A DNA stretch of 33,629 bases from Alphaproteobacteria bacterium (lineage in GTDB: Bacteria > Pseudomonadota > Alphaproteobacteria > Puniceispirillales > Puniceispirillaceae), in NCBI GenBank assembly GCA_018666135.1, contig JABJAN010000028.1, positions 1 through 33,629 on the forward strand, given 5' to 3'. Each line of letters begins with the position of its first letter. Positions within the stretch are counted from its first letter, which is position 1. The position numbers and the translations under genes are program-made. The notes beneath the pieces were generated by a model. It did no database searches and was not told the DNA's origin. It was given only the letters and a program-made list of their open reading frames with translations. Positions 7,453-14,786 of this stretch are shown here, in pieces.

Positions 7453-8901
7453 ATGAGTTTTCAATTTACAGCTACCTTTGCAGCAACGCCCTCGCAATCA
7501 ACACATCTTTTTTACGTTAATTCAGAGTTGGAATTTAGCCAAACCATAGATAAGGATTTTTCTGACTCACTTGCCAATACAATGAAGCGGGCTTCTTTTG
7601 AAGCAAAGAATGGAAATTTTATTTCATTATTTCCAGCGCAAGGTGACGTTTTGATTGGCGGCGTTGGGTCAGCCCTAGACACTAGTTCAGATGCCGAAAT
7701 ATGGGGTGACTCACTCTATAAGGCAATGAAAAAGAAACCTTTTCATAATGTATGTTTTTCACCTGATTCCCTAAGTGATGAGATGATAGAAGGTATTTTG
7801 TTAGGCGCTACCTTGGCATCCTACGAGTTTAATAGCTATTTCACAAAGAAAGAGAAAAAATCCGCTGTCGTAACTCTCGAATTAAGTGGCATGGATGAAG
7901 CGCGATTTAATCGTATTTGGAATAAGGTGAAGGCAATGGCGGATGGCGTTCATCTAGCGCGTGACCTTGTTTATGAACCAGCGAATATACTCTATCCTGA
8001 AAGTTTTGTTGATAGGTGTAAAACACTTCAAGACCTTGGATTAAAAGTATCTGTATTATCTGAAAAAGATATGGAATCTCTTGGAATGGGAGCACTGCTT
8101 GGGGTTGGTCAGGGAAGTGTTCGAGAGTCAGCAATTGTTGTTATGGAATGGAATGGTGGTAGTGATGAAGCGCCACTTGCTTTAGTTGGAAAAGGCGTAT
8201 GTTTTGATACAGGCGGTATCTCCATTAAGCCAGCACGTGGCATGGAAGATATGAAATGGGACATGGGCGGCGCAGCTGCAGTTACAGGAGCTATGTGTGC
8301 AGTAGCTGGACGAAAAGCGGCTCGGAATGTTGTTGGAATAATTGGACTTGTTGAAAATATGCCAGATGGTAATGCGCAGCGACCAGGTGATGTTGTAACC
8401 TCCATGTCTGGGCAGACTATAGAGGTAATAAATACAGACGCAGAGGGCAGATTAGTATTAGCAGATGTGCTTACCTATGTTCAGCAAGAATTTAAGCCAG
8501 AGGCGATAATTGATTTAGCAACTTTAACAGGTGCTATTCTAGTTGCTCTTGGAAAAGAATATGCCGGTTTATTCTCAAATAATGATCATCTTTCAAATCA
8601 AATATCTACTGCAGGTCAGAAAGTATCTGAGAAGAGTTGGAGAATGCCAATGGAAGAGGCATATAATAAGCAGCTTAAATCCCATATTGCGGATATGAAA
8701 AATATTGGTGGTATGTTTGGTGGTTCTATCACAGCGGCGTGTTTTATACATCGATTTATTGAGAATAATACGCCTTGGGCGCATTTGGATATTGCAGGAA
8801 AAGCATGGTCTGATAAATCGGTTGCATCTGTTCCAGCAGGAGGCACTGGCTTTGGGGTTAGATTGCTAAATCAAGTAATTGATGACTGGCAGTCTGTGTG
8901 A
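7453..8901 (+). CDS. pepA: leucyl aminopeptidase (M17 family)
   Basis: This two-zinc exopeptidase removes N-terminal residues from peptides in the cytosol, usually as a hexamer. The C-terminal catalytic half is intact: VGKGVCFDTGGISIKP at about 245-260 provides the metal-binding and catalytic Lys and Asp, DMGGAAAV follows, and the family signature NTDAEGRL is at 327-334. The N-terminal half (residues 1-165) is the variable M17_N domain. The 482 aa length is normal. The ribosome site AGGAAA lies a few bases before ATG 7453. holC begins 25 bases after the stop, an order common in Proteobacteria. The gene is divergent from lptF across about 200 bp. Confidence 0.97.
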   Translation: MSFQFTATFAATPSQSTHLFYVNSELEFSQTIDKDFSDSLANTMKRASFEAKNGNFISLFPAQGDVLIGGVGSALDTSSDAEIWGDSLYKAMKKKPFHNVCFSPDSLSDEMIEGILLGATLASYEFNSYFTKKEKKSAVVTLELSGMDEARFNRIWNKVKAMADGVHLARDLVYEPANILYPESFVDRCKTLQDLGLKVSVLSEKDMESLGMGALLGVGQGSVRESAIVVMEWNGGSDEAPLALVGKGVCFDTGGISIKPARGMEDMKWDMGGAAAVTGAMCAVAGRKAARNVVGIIGLVENMPDGNAQRPGDVVTSMSGQTIEVINTDAEGRLVLADVLTYVQQEFKPEAIIDLATLTGAILVALGKEYAGLFSNNDHLSNQISTAGQKVSEKSWRMPMEEAYNKQLKSHIADMKNIGGMFGGSITAACFIHRFIENNTPWAHLDIAGKAWSDKSVASVPAGGTGFGVRLLNQVIDDWQSV

Positions 8902-8926
8902 TGAAATTTAATCAGTTAGGGTAGAG

Positions 8927-9379
8927 ATGCATCAGATTGATTTCTATCATTTGAGCAGCAGTGACTTTATAAAACCAGCTGTGCAAATAGCAGAAAAAGC
9001 ACTTTTACACGGAAAAAAAACACTTATTTTAGTGCCAGAAAATAAGGTGTCTGATGTAAGTGTTTATCTGTGGAGTGAAAAAACAGATAGTTTTTTAGCG
9101 CATGGGATGAAAGGAGAAGATGTAGCAGAATTCTCATCAATATGGCTATCTTCTTCATCAGAAGAAAATCCAATATCAGCAACCTATGTTATACTCACAA
9201 ACGGCATATTACTAGACGAGCTAGCAGGATTTGAACGGGTGTTTAATCTATTTGACGGACAAGAAGAATTAGCGAAAGAAAAAGCAAGAAATCAATGGCG
9301 AAATTGGTCAGCAAATACGCATAATACCTGTCGCTATTTCACGCAAACGCAAACAGGTGGCTGGCAGCATACAGCCTAG
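8927..9379 (+). CDS. holC: DNA polymerase III chi subunit
   Basis: The chi subunit links the clamp-loader complex to single-stranded-DNA-binding protein during replication. The 150-aa sequence starts MHQIDFYHLSSSDF and contains KPAVQIAEKALLHGKKTLIL, ALTHG-like surroundings (FLAHGMKGED), a strand ending VILTNG, the conserved acidic segment FERVFNLFDGQEE, and a final WRNWSANTHNTCRYFTQT. These match the chi fold and its typical C-terminal WR..k..G..l.Yw pattern. A GGTAGAG ribosome site precedes the ATG. It follows pepA closely, the usual pairing, and is probably co-transcribed with it. The 196 bp downstream hold the ndk leader with no gene I can recognise. Confidence 0.88.
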   Translation: MHQIDFYHLSSSDFIKPAVQIAEKALLHGKKTLILVPENKVSDVSVYLWSEKTDSFLAHGMKGEDVAEFSSIWLSSSSEENPISATYVILTNGILLDELAGFERVFNLFDGQEELAKEKARNQWRNWSANTHNTCRYFTQTQTGGWQHTA

Positions 9380-9562
9380 TCAAAGATAGATTATTAAACC
9401 AGTTGAACTAGAAATATAAAAAAATTCACCAACAGTCATTTACGTGGTATTTTTTTGTGAGTTGATTTGTTATAACCTGCGCGTCGATAGGGTAGGATGC
9501 CTTATTGCATTGGTTTTTTTGGCTGATACGCAAGCCTCAAAGCATGAAACTTTAATTTAAAT

Positions 9563-9568
9563 GAGGAA
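9563..9568 (+). promoter_or_regulatory. ribosome binding site that fixes the ndk start
   Basis: GAGGAA lies seven bases before ATG 9576. An in-frame ATG at 9561 overlaps this site and has no purine run of its own, so 9576 is the likelier start. Confidence 0.75.
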
Positions 9569-9575
9569 TAATGTT

Positions 9576-9998
9576 ATGACAACACAACGCACATTTTCGA
9601 TAATCAAGCCAGATGCCACAAGACGCAATCTGACAGGTGCTATCAACGCAAAAATAGAGACAAGTGGTTTACGCATTATTGCGCAAAAACGTATCCAGAT
9701 GACCAAAGCACAAGCACAAGAATTTTATGCTGTTCATGCAGAACGCCCATTTTATAATGATTTAGTATCTTTTATGACTTCAGGGCCGGTTGTTGTTCAG
9801 GTGTTAGAAGGAGATGATGCGGTAGCTGCTTATCGCAGTGTAATGGGCGCAACAAACCCAGCAGAAGCAGAAGCAGGTACAATCAGAAAAGAGTTTGCAG
9901 AGAACATTGAAGCAAATTCAGTGCATGGTTCAGACAGTGATGAGAATGCAGCTATCGAGATAGCACATTTCTTTTCAGCTGAAGAAATTATTGGCTAA
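9576..9998 (+). CDS. ndk: nucleoside diphosphate kinase
   Basis: Ndk transfers the gamma phosphate from ATP to nucleoside diphosphates through a phospho-histidine, balancing NTP and dNTP pools. Starting at ATG 9576 the protein is exactly 140 aa, the common bacterial length, and begins [16 protein letters not shown]. The phospho-acceptor His is residue 117 in NSVHGSDS, and [11 protein letters not shown] and FMTSGPVV are also family signatures. The start is set by the GAGGAA site at 9563. It appears to be transcribed alone: a 196-bp gap precedes it and a strong terminator follows, fed by a short tandem repeat. Confidence 0.97.
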   Translation: MTTQRTFSIIKPDATRRNLTGAINAKIETSGLRIIAQKRIQMTKAQAQEFYAVHAERPFYNDLVSFMTSGPVVVQVLEGDDAVAAYRSVMGATNPAEAEAGTIRKEFAENIEANSVHGSDSDENAAIEIAHFFSAEEIIG

Positions 9999-10005
9999 TT
10001 ATAAT

Positions 10006-10080
10006 AATGCCAGTCATTTTAATGCCAGTCATTTTAATGCCTGTTTTAATAATACCTGTTTTAATAATGTCAGCCTGCAT
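10006..10080 (+). repeat. five imperfect 15-bp tandem units downstream of ndk
   Basis: Units start at 10006, 10021, 10036, 10051 and 10066. Units 1 and 2 are identical (AATGCCAGTCATTTT), units 3 and 4 (AATGCCTGTTTTAAT, AATACCTGTTTTAAT) differ by one base, and unit 5 (AATGTCAGCCTGCAT) is the left arm of the ndk terminator. The array appears to be a set of duplicated terminator arms. Confidence 0.85.
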
Positions 10081-10102
10081 ATCTGCAAGCTGGCATTTTT
10101 TT
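10066..10102 (+). terminator. Rho-independent terminator of ndk
   Basis: A 14-bp stem (10066-10079 with 10084-10097) has one mismatch and one G-T wobble around the loop TATC, and is followed by an uninterrupted T run to 10102. It begins 68 bases after the ndk stop. Confidence 0.85.
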
Positions 10103-10124
10103 AACTTTTAGGGCGTTATTTTTC

Positions 10125-10256
10125 TTATAAAAGAAAAATTGCCATTAAAACAAGAATGGCTATCACACCTACAGCTAAATATTTTGAATAGGACAGGAAT
10201 CCTTCATAAAAAGACAGATGTTTTGTTGCTTGTTTATCAAAATTATCGGTGTTCAT
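10125..10256 (-). CDS. aa3-type cytochrome c oxidase subunit IV-like microprotein
   Basis: A 43-residue protein (49 if the in-frame ATG at 10274 is used) is encoded downstream of purN on the same strand. It has a short polar start, then KHLSFYEGFLSYSKYLAVGV and one membrane helix (about residues 24-43) ending at the stop. This matches the small bacterial aa3-type cytochrome oxidase subunit IV family of Alphaproteobacteria, whose hallmark is a His followed by an aromatic-rich F/YxGF segment and a single helix. Such subunits pack against the oxidase core but are dispensable for catalysis. The gene is not near any cox operon here. I see no strong ribosome site for either start; coupling to purN, whose stop is 45 bases before, is possible. 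Confidence 0.68.
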   Translation of the reverse strand: MNTDNFDKQATKHLSFYEGFLSYSKYLAVGVIAILVLMAIFLL

Positions 10257-10301
10257 ACTATTGCTCTGCCCCATTAAAATTCACAAATAATGTTTATATT
10301 A

Positions 10302-11000
10302 TTAACCGAAAATAATAGATACGCAATCGCTTTTATCTAGGTTTTTAAATTTTAAAATTGAATTAGGCGAGATATTTTTATCTGAATTATCAGCAGGAAC
10401 ATAATGCCAGCATATTTGTGAGTATCTGATTTCCAAATTCTTCTCTACTAAAGATTTTAAAACCAATGGATATAGAATATGTTCTTGCTCAAGGACACGT
10501 TCTTGTAGTGTTTCTGGGGTGTCATCTGGTAATATTTCAATCTGAGATTGGGCGATAATTGGCCCATCATCAAGCTTGCTGGTGACTAGGTGAATAGATA
10601 CACCATGATATATCTCCGCTGCTTCAAGGGCGCGGCTATGGGTGTTTAATCCTTTGAATTTTGGTAATAAAGAAGGATGAATATTGATAATTCTGCCGTC
10701 AAAAACTTGAATGAAATCAGAAGTTAAAATTGCCATAAACCCCGCTAGAAAAATCCAATCAGGTTGATGCAGGTTGAGTTCTTCTTGAATTGCCCTTTCA
10801 TGTTCTTGTTTGCTGGTAAATTCACCTCTATCTATCAATTTTGTTGTGATGCCTTTTGCTTGTGCAAGAGATAATCCAGCTGCGGGCTTGTTAGCAATAA
10901 CGCATACAATTTTGCACGCAAGATTTTCACGTGTTATGGCGTTTATTAAGCTTACCATATTACTTCCACGGCCAGAAATAAGAATAGCTATTTTAAGCAT
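10302..11000 (-). CDS. purN: phosphoribosylglycinamide formyltransferase
   Basis: PurN transfers a formyl group from 10-formyl-THF to GAR, the third step of de novo purine synthesis. It begins KIAILISGRGSNMVSL (phosphate-binding loop) and carries the catalytic block IINIHPSLLPKFKGLNTH with the Asn and His, plus the Asp in KLDDGPIIAQSQI. At 232 aa it is about 15-20 residues longer than usual; the extra tail (from about KNLEIRYSQICWHYV onward) is hydrophilic, then ends CVSIIFG. An AGGTAGAG site precedes ATG 11000. purM ends 27 bases upstream on the same strand, the standard purM-purN pair. Confidence 0.96.
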   Translation of the reverse strand: MLKIAILISGRGSNMVSLINAITRENLACKIVCVIANKPAAGLSLAQAKGITTKLIDRGEFTSKQEHERAIQEELNLHQPDWIFLAGFMAILTSDFIQVFDGRIINIHPSLLPKFKGLNTHSRALEAAEIYHGVSIHLVTSKLDDGPIIAQSQIEILPDDTPETLQERVLEQEHILYPLVLKSLVEKNLEIRYSQICWHYVPADNSDKNISPNSILKFKNLDKSDCVSIIFG

Positions 11001-11027
11001 CTCTACCTGCTGTCTTCGGAGGTTATT

Positions 11028-12101
11028 CTAACGCCAGACATCTTGCGCGCCGTCTAAAATGACAGATTCATCACCGCGTTTTTCTATTTGCCCTGCAATC
11101 CAAGCATCTTCTCCTGTTTCCTGGACCGCTCGCAATACAGTATCTGCATTTTCTTTGCTTACAAAAATTAAGCCGCCAATACCGCAATTAAAAGTGCGTG
11201 CAAATTCTGAGTCAGACATATTACCGGCAAATTTTATCCATTGGAATACAGGCAATAACGGGCGATGTTTTAATGATATCCGAAGACATAGATCCTCAGC
11301 GTAGCATCTAGGAGGGTTTTCGATTAGACCACCCCCTGTAATATGAGAAAACCCAGTAACGCCTCCAGATAATAAGGCTGCTGCTACTGCATCTCGATAA
11401 ATACGCGTAGGTGCCAATACACTCATCGCTAGCGACATTGTTTTATCAAAAGGAGAGGGGGCATTATAATCAAGACCCTCACGCTTTACTAAATTCCTAA
11501 CTAGAGAGAAACCATTTGCATGGATACCAGAAGATGGCAATGCGATAGCCACATCTCCATATCCAACCATATTAGGAGTTAGCATTTTATCACGTTCCAC
11601 TGCACCAACGCAAAATCCGGCAAGGTCATACTGACCATTTTGATAAATTCCAGGCATTTCAGCTGTTTCGCCTCCAATTAGGGCGCATCCAGCTTCCAAA
11701 CACCCATCGGCTATCCCCGCAACCACTTCTGTTGCTACATCGATTTCCAATTTTCCAGTCGCAAAATAATCAAGAAAAAATAATGGCATTGCGCCTTGTG
11801 CGAGCAAATCATTAGCGCACATTGCAACAAGGTCAATACCAAGTCCTCTATGTATGCCACTTTGATGTGCAATTTCTAGCTTTGTGCCAACACCATCTGT
11901 TGCTGCTACTAAAACAGGATCTGAATATCCGCATGCCTTTAGGTCAAACAGACCACCAAAGCCTCCTAAATCTGCTTGTCCGCCTTTGTTCACTGTGCGC
12001 TTTGCATGAGGCTTTATAGAGTTGATAAGGGCGTTGCCTGCATCTATATCCACCCCTGAATCGCGATAGGTGATTTCAGATGGATTGTTTTTATTATCCA
12101 T
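11028..12101 (-). CDS. purM: phosphoribosylformylglycinamidine cyclo-ligase
   Basis: PurM (AIR synthetase) closes the imidazole ring of FGAM using ATP, the fifth step of purine synthesis. The start ITYRDSGVDIDAGNALI is the family's N-terminal signature, followed by GGFGGLFDL, ATDGVGTKLEIA, MCANDLLAQGAMPLFFLDY, IGGETAEMPG and GVTGFSHITGGGLIENPPR, all ATP-site or substrate-site blocks. The 357 aa length is typical. It leads a minus-strand unit purM-purN-subunit IV. The DUF2066 gene is divergent across an 83-bp gap, which in Alphaproteobacteria is a recurrent neighbourhood with hdaA (established knowledge). Confidence 0.97.
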   Translation of the reverse strand: MDNKNNPSEITYRDSGVDIDAGNALINSIKPHAKRTVNKGGQADLGGFGGLFDLKACGYSDPVLVAATDGVGTKLEIAHQSGIHRGLGIDLVAMCANDLLAQGAMPLFFLDYFATGKLEIDVATEVVAGIADGCLEAGCALIGGETAEMPGIYQNGQYDLAGFCVGAVERDKMLTPNMVGYGDVAIALPSSGIHANGFSLVRNLVKREGLDYNAPSPFDKTMSLAMSVLAPTRIYRDAVAAALLSGGVTGFSHITGGGLIENPPRCYAEDLCLRISLKHRPLLPVFQWIKFAGNMSDSEFARTFNCGIGGLIFVSKENADTVLRAVQETGEDAWIAGQIEKRGDESVILDGAQDVWR

Positions 12102-12172
12102 ACTAGTAAGACCTTGATTATGTGTTATGTTAAACGCTAATTTTAGTTACGTTGGTTTTAATTCATAGCATT

Positions 12173-12177
12173 AGGAA
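12173..12177 (+). promoter_or_regulatory. ribosome binding site supporting a TTG start for the DUF2066 gene
   Basis: AGGAA lies seven bases before TTG 12185. The upstream alternative TTG 12152 has no purine-rich sequence ahead of it. Confidence 0.5.
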
Positions 12178-12184
12178 TTGCAAA

Positions 12185-13282
12185 TTGTCCCGCTCTTTGT
12201 ACGCACTATTTGTACTTATAAGCTTGTTGTTGTGTAGTTTTAGCAGCAAAGCAGAACAACCATGCACAGCAACCGCGTTTGCGATTGAGAATGTTCGTAT
12301 TGATGAAATATCTGAAACAGGCACTAAAGCCCGTGAAATAGGCTTAAATACAGCAAGTAGCGATGCGTTTTATCAAATATTATCTCGACTTTTATTAGAT
12401 CAAGAGGATGTTTTATCTCTCCTATCTGAAGTGAAGGCAGAGGATTATCTAGGATATATGCATATTCATAATGAGACAACGCTGGCAAGACGATATTTAG
12501 GAGAGATAGATTTTTGTTTTGATGCGAATGAGATAAGAACGCTCTTTAGGCAAAATGGATTAGCCTGGGCAGAACTTGTAAGCCCTGCGATTTTAACGAT
12601 GCCAATTTGGAAGGAAGCATCTGGCGCGGTTGTTTGGAATCAGAATAATAATTGGCTGAGATCATGGTATCAACATAGTGATACCTATAATGGATTATTA
12701 ACCTTTGTTTCAATAGACCCAGACATTAAAACACGCAGACAGCTGCGAGAAGAGGCTATTTTTGCAGAAGATCCAGAGGTGCTGAAAATTGCTTTGGATA
12801 AGGTTAATGCCAGTCAGATTTTAACTGTAATAGCGGAAATTGACCATTCTAGTACGGTACCTGTGTTACGATTTCGCTCTCGTTTATTTGATGAAGAGGC
12901 AAAGCCTATTGCCACCTTAATTGAGGAATCACACGCATTAAATGGTACTAAGAACATTGATTTTCTATTTGAGCAGTTTCGCTTAAATTTAACTTCAGAA
13001 CTCGAGAAATTTTGGAAGTTACAAAATCAAATTTCACCACAAACAGCTTTTACAATGACTGTACGCGTCGCAACCAATTCTTTGACAAAATGGCGCTCAT
13101 TGCAGGCAACTTTATCCTCTATGCCGATTATAAGAAATGTCGAGCCACTATCATTATCTGATACATCTGGGTTTATAAGAATTACGTTATCAGGTGATTT
13201 ACCTCAATTTAGAGCAAATCTTATTGCGGAAGGATATAGGGTAATAGATCAAAATAATGAACTCTTTATTACTGAAAAATAA
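12185..13282 (+). CDS. DUF2066 domain exported protein
   Basis: This is a protein of unknown biochemical function. The N-terminus SRSLYALFVLISLLLCSFSS-KAEQ is a signal peptide with cleavage near the SSKA|E boundary; a Cys in the hydrophobic end might alternatively support lipidation, but the lipobox is poor. Then comes a DUF2066-type region starting around FAIENVRIDEISETGTKARE, with AFYQILSRLLL and the WAELVSPAILTMPIW strand further on. The C-terminal 100 residues look like an alternating alpha-beta module (FTMTVRVATNSLTKW to GDLPQFRANLIAEGY). There is no ATG: TTG 12185 is chosen from AGGAA spacing and signal-peptide shape, with TTG 12152 (376 aa) as the alternative. It sits between divergent purM and downstream hdaA, the usual alphaproteobacterial setting. 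Confidence 0.75.
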   Translation: MSRSLYALFVLISLLLCSFSSKAEQPCTATAFAIENVRIDEISETGTKAREIGLNTASSDAFYQILSRLLLDQEDVLSLLSEVKAEDYLGYMHIHNETTLARRYLGEIDFCFDANEIRTLFRQNGLAWAELVSPAILTMPIWKEASGAVVWNQNNNWLRSWYQHSDTYNGLLTFVSIDPDIKTRRQLREEAIFAEDPEVLKIALDKVNASQILTVIAEIDHSSTVPVLRFRSRLFDEEAKPIATLIEESHALNGTKNIDFLFEQFRLNLTSELEKFWKLQNQISPQTAFTMTVRVATNSLTKWRSLQATLSSMPIIRNVEPLSLSDTSGFIRITLSGDLPQFRANLIAEGYRVIDQNNELFITEK

Positions 13283-13329
13283 AACAGATATATTGTTTGT
13301 ACTTATAAAAAAATGGGATCGATCTTTTG

Positions 13330-14004
13330 ATGAGTGAACAACTTCCCTTTACTTTTGATGATGTTGAAAATGATGAATTTAGTTTTATCATGGGCGCTGA
13401 AAATGAGCTTGCCATAAAATGGCTCAAAAATTGGCCAGACTGGCCATCAAATGGGGGTTTTTTAAACATTTTCGGACCTGGAGCCTGCGGTAAATCACGT
13501 CTTGGCAGAATACATCAAAAACGCACAGGAGCGCAGCTGTTGACTGGTTTGCGTGATTGGCATCCAGATAAGATTACGAACCAGCATATAATATTAGATG
13601 AGATTGAATTATCAGATAATTGGTCTGAGGAAGCCTTGTTTTTTTTGTACCAAACAGCAGTTGGAAATTCTGGTACTATACTTTTTTTATCGACAAAACC
13701 AATTTCTAGTTTGCAATGGAAATTAGCTGATTTACGGTCACGATTTCGAAGTATTGTTTTTCAAGAAATATTACCTCTAAGTGAAACATTAGTTAGACCT
13801 CTATTAGAGCATCATTTCACACAAAGGCAATGTGCCGTAACACAAACAGTATTAAATTACATTGAGCCAAGGGTGCTTCGTGAATATTCATATATTCAAC
13901 AATTAGTCATTCAATTAGACAAAGCGTCCTTGAAACAAAAACAACCTATAACGATTGCATTAGTAAAACGAGTTTTTGAAGAATTTTCTGGAGAATCAAT
14001 ATAA
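13330..14004 (+). CDS. hdaA: DnaA-homologous replication regulator Hda/HdaA
   Basis: HdaA, bound to the DNA-loaded beta clamp, stimulates hydrolysis of DnaA-ATP and so prevents re-initiation. The 224-aa protein begins SEQLPFTFDD; QLPFTF resembles the N-terminal clamp-binding motif (QL.L-type) that Hda proteins need. Walker A is GPGACGKS (residues 49-56), Walker B is IILDEIEL (about 91-98), and the region ADLRSRFRSI carries the arginines of the sensor/finger part of the AAA+ fold. There is no DnaA domain IV DNA-binding helix-turn-helix, which separates it from DnaA itself. ATG 13330 is preferred to the TTG directly before it. Its stop shares one base with the following SDR gene. Confidence 0.88.
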   Translation: MSEQLPFTFDDVENDEFSFIMGAENELAIKWLKNWPDWPSNGGFLNIFGPGACGKSRLGRIHQKRTGAQLLTGLRDWHPDKITNQHIILDEIELSDNWSEEALFFLYQTAVGNSGTILFLSTKPISSLQWKLADLRSRFRSIVFQEILPLSETLVRPLLEHHFTQRQCAVTQTVLNYIEPRVLREYSYIQQLVIQLDKASLKQKQPITIALVKRVFEEFSGESI

Positions 14005-14786
14005 TGTTAGATTTTGGAATTGCAGATCGCAGGGCCTTAATATGTGCAAGTTCACGCGGGCTTGGATATGGGTGCGCTGAGGCGCTAGCTAGGGCAGGGG
14101 TTACGCTGATATTAAATGCAAGAGATGAAGCGCAACTCACTATAGCAGCAGATACATTGCGACGTAAAACAGGAGCTCAAATAGAAATTGTAGCAGCAGA
14201 TATTTGCACAGAAGAAGGCAGGTCGCTTGTTTTAAAGAAGGCAGGAAGAATAGATATTTTGGTAAATAATGCCGGGGGTCCGCCAAAGGGGCATTTTAAA
14301 GATTGGAGCAGGGAGGATTGGATAAAAGCAATCGACCAGAATATGCTTACCGCAATAGAAATGATTAAAGTAGTGATTGACCCGATGGTGATGAACAAGT
14401 TTGGACGTATCGTAAATATTACTTCAGGTGCTGTTAAGTCACCAATTCAAGAACTCGGCTTATCCAATGGTGCCCGATCTGGGCTCACCGGGTTTGTAGC
14501 TGGTATTGCAAGAGAATATGCACAATATAATGTAACCATTAATAACTTATTACCTGGTCAGTTTAATACAGCACGTATTGACCAGTTAATTGCAAGCAGA
14601 GCAAAGCAAGAAAATTTACCACCACAAAAAATACGCTCTATCTTAGAGCGGGAGAACCCGGCAAAACGTCTTGGTGAAATAGCAGAATTTGGTTTCGCAT
14701 GTGCGTGGCTTTGTTCAGCTCATTCTGGCTATTTAGTCGGGCAAAACATATTGATGGATGGTGGAAAGTTTAATTCAGCTATTTAG
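14004..14786 (+). CDS. SDR-family oxidoreductase lacking the canonical YxxxK
   Basis: This is a 260-aa Rossmann-fold short-chain dehydrogenase-like protein. The cofactor loop is CASSRGLGYGCAEALARAG (TGxxxGxG equivalent), then AADI, LVNNAGGPP (NNAG motif) and the ITSG serine strand. Where classical enzymes have YxxxK, this protein reads ELGLSNGARSGLTGF: aligning on the following GLTGF..GIAREYA block puts Ser where Tyr is expected and Arg where Lys is expected. NNLLPGQFNT and the C-terminal GQNILMDGG are normal. From memory, a proteobacterial SDR subgroup shares this SNGAR sequence, so it is likely a coherent variant rather than decay. The substrate is unknown. The ATG overlaps the hdaA stop (TAATG), suggesting coupling, and the 3' end overlaps convergent rnd by 12 bp. 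Confidence 0.8.
   Translation: MLDFGIADRRALICASSRGLGYGCAEALARAGVTLILNARDEAQLTIAADTLRRKTGAQIEIVAADICTEEGRSLVLKKAGRIDILVNNAGGPPKGHFKDWSREDWIKAIDQNMLTAIEMIKVVIDPMVMNKFGRIVNITSGAVKSPIQELGLSNGARSGLTGFVAGIAREYAQYNVTINNLLPGQFNTARIDQLIASRAKQENLPPQKIRSILERENPAKRLGEIAEFGFACAWLCSAHSGYLVGQNILMDGGKFNSAI

Noticed and set aside
9380-9575. Leader of ndk as a riboswitch or small RNA
   Set aside because: I found no stable nested stems or known aptamer pattern; a TATAAC at 9471 lacks a -35 at proper spacing.
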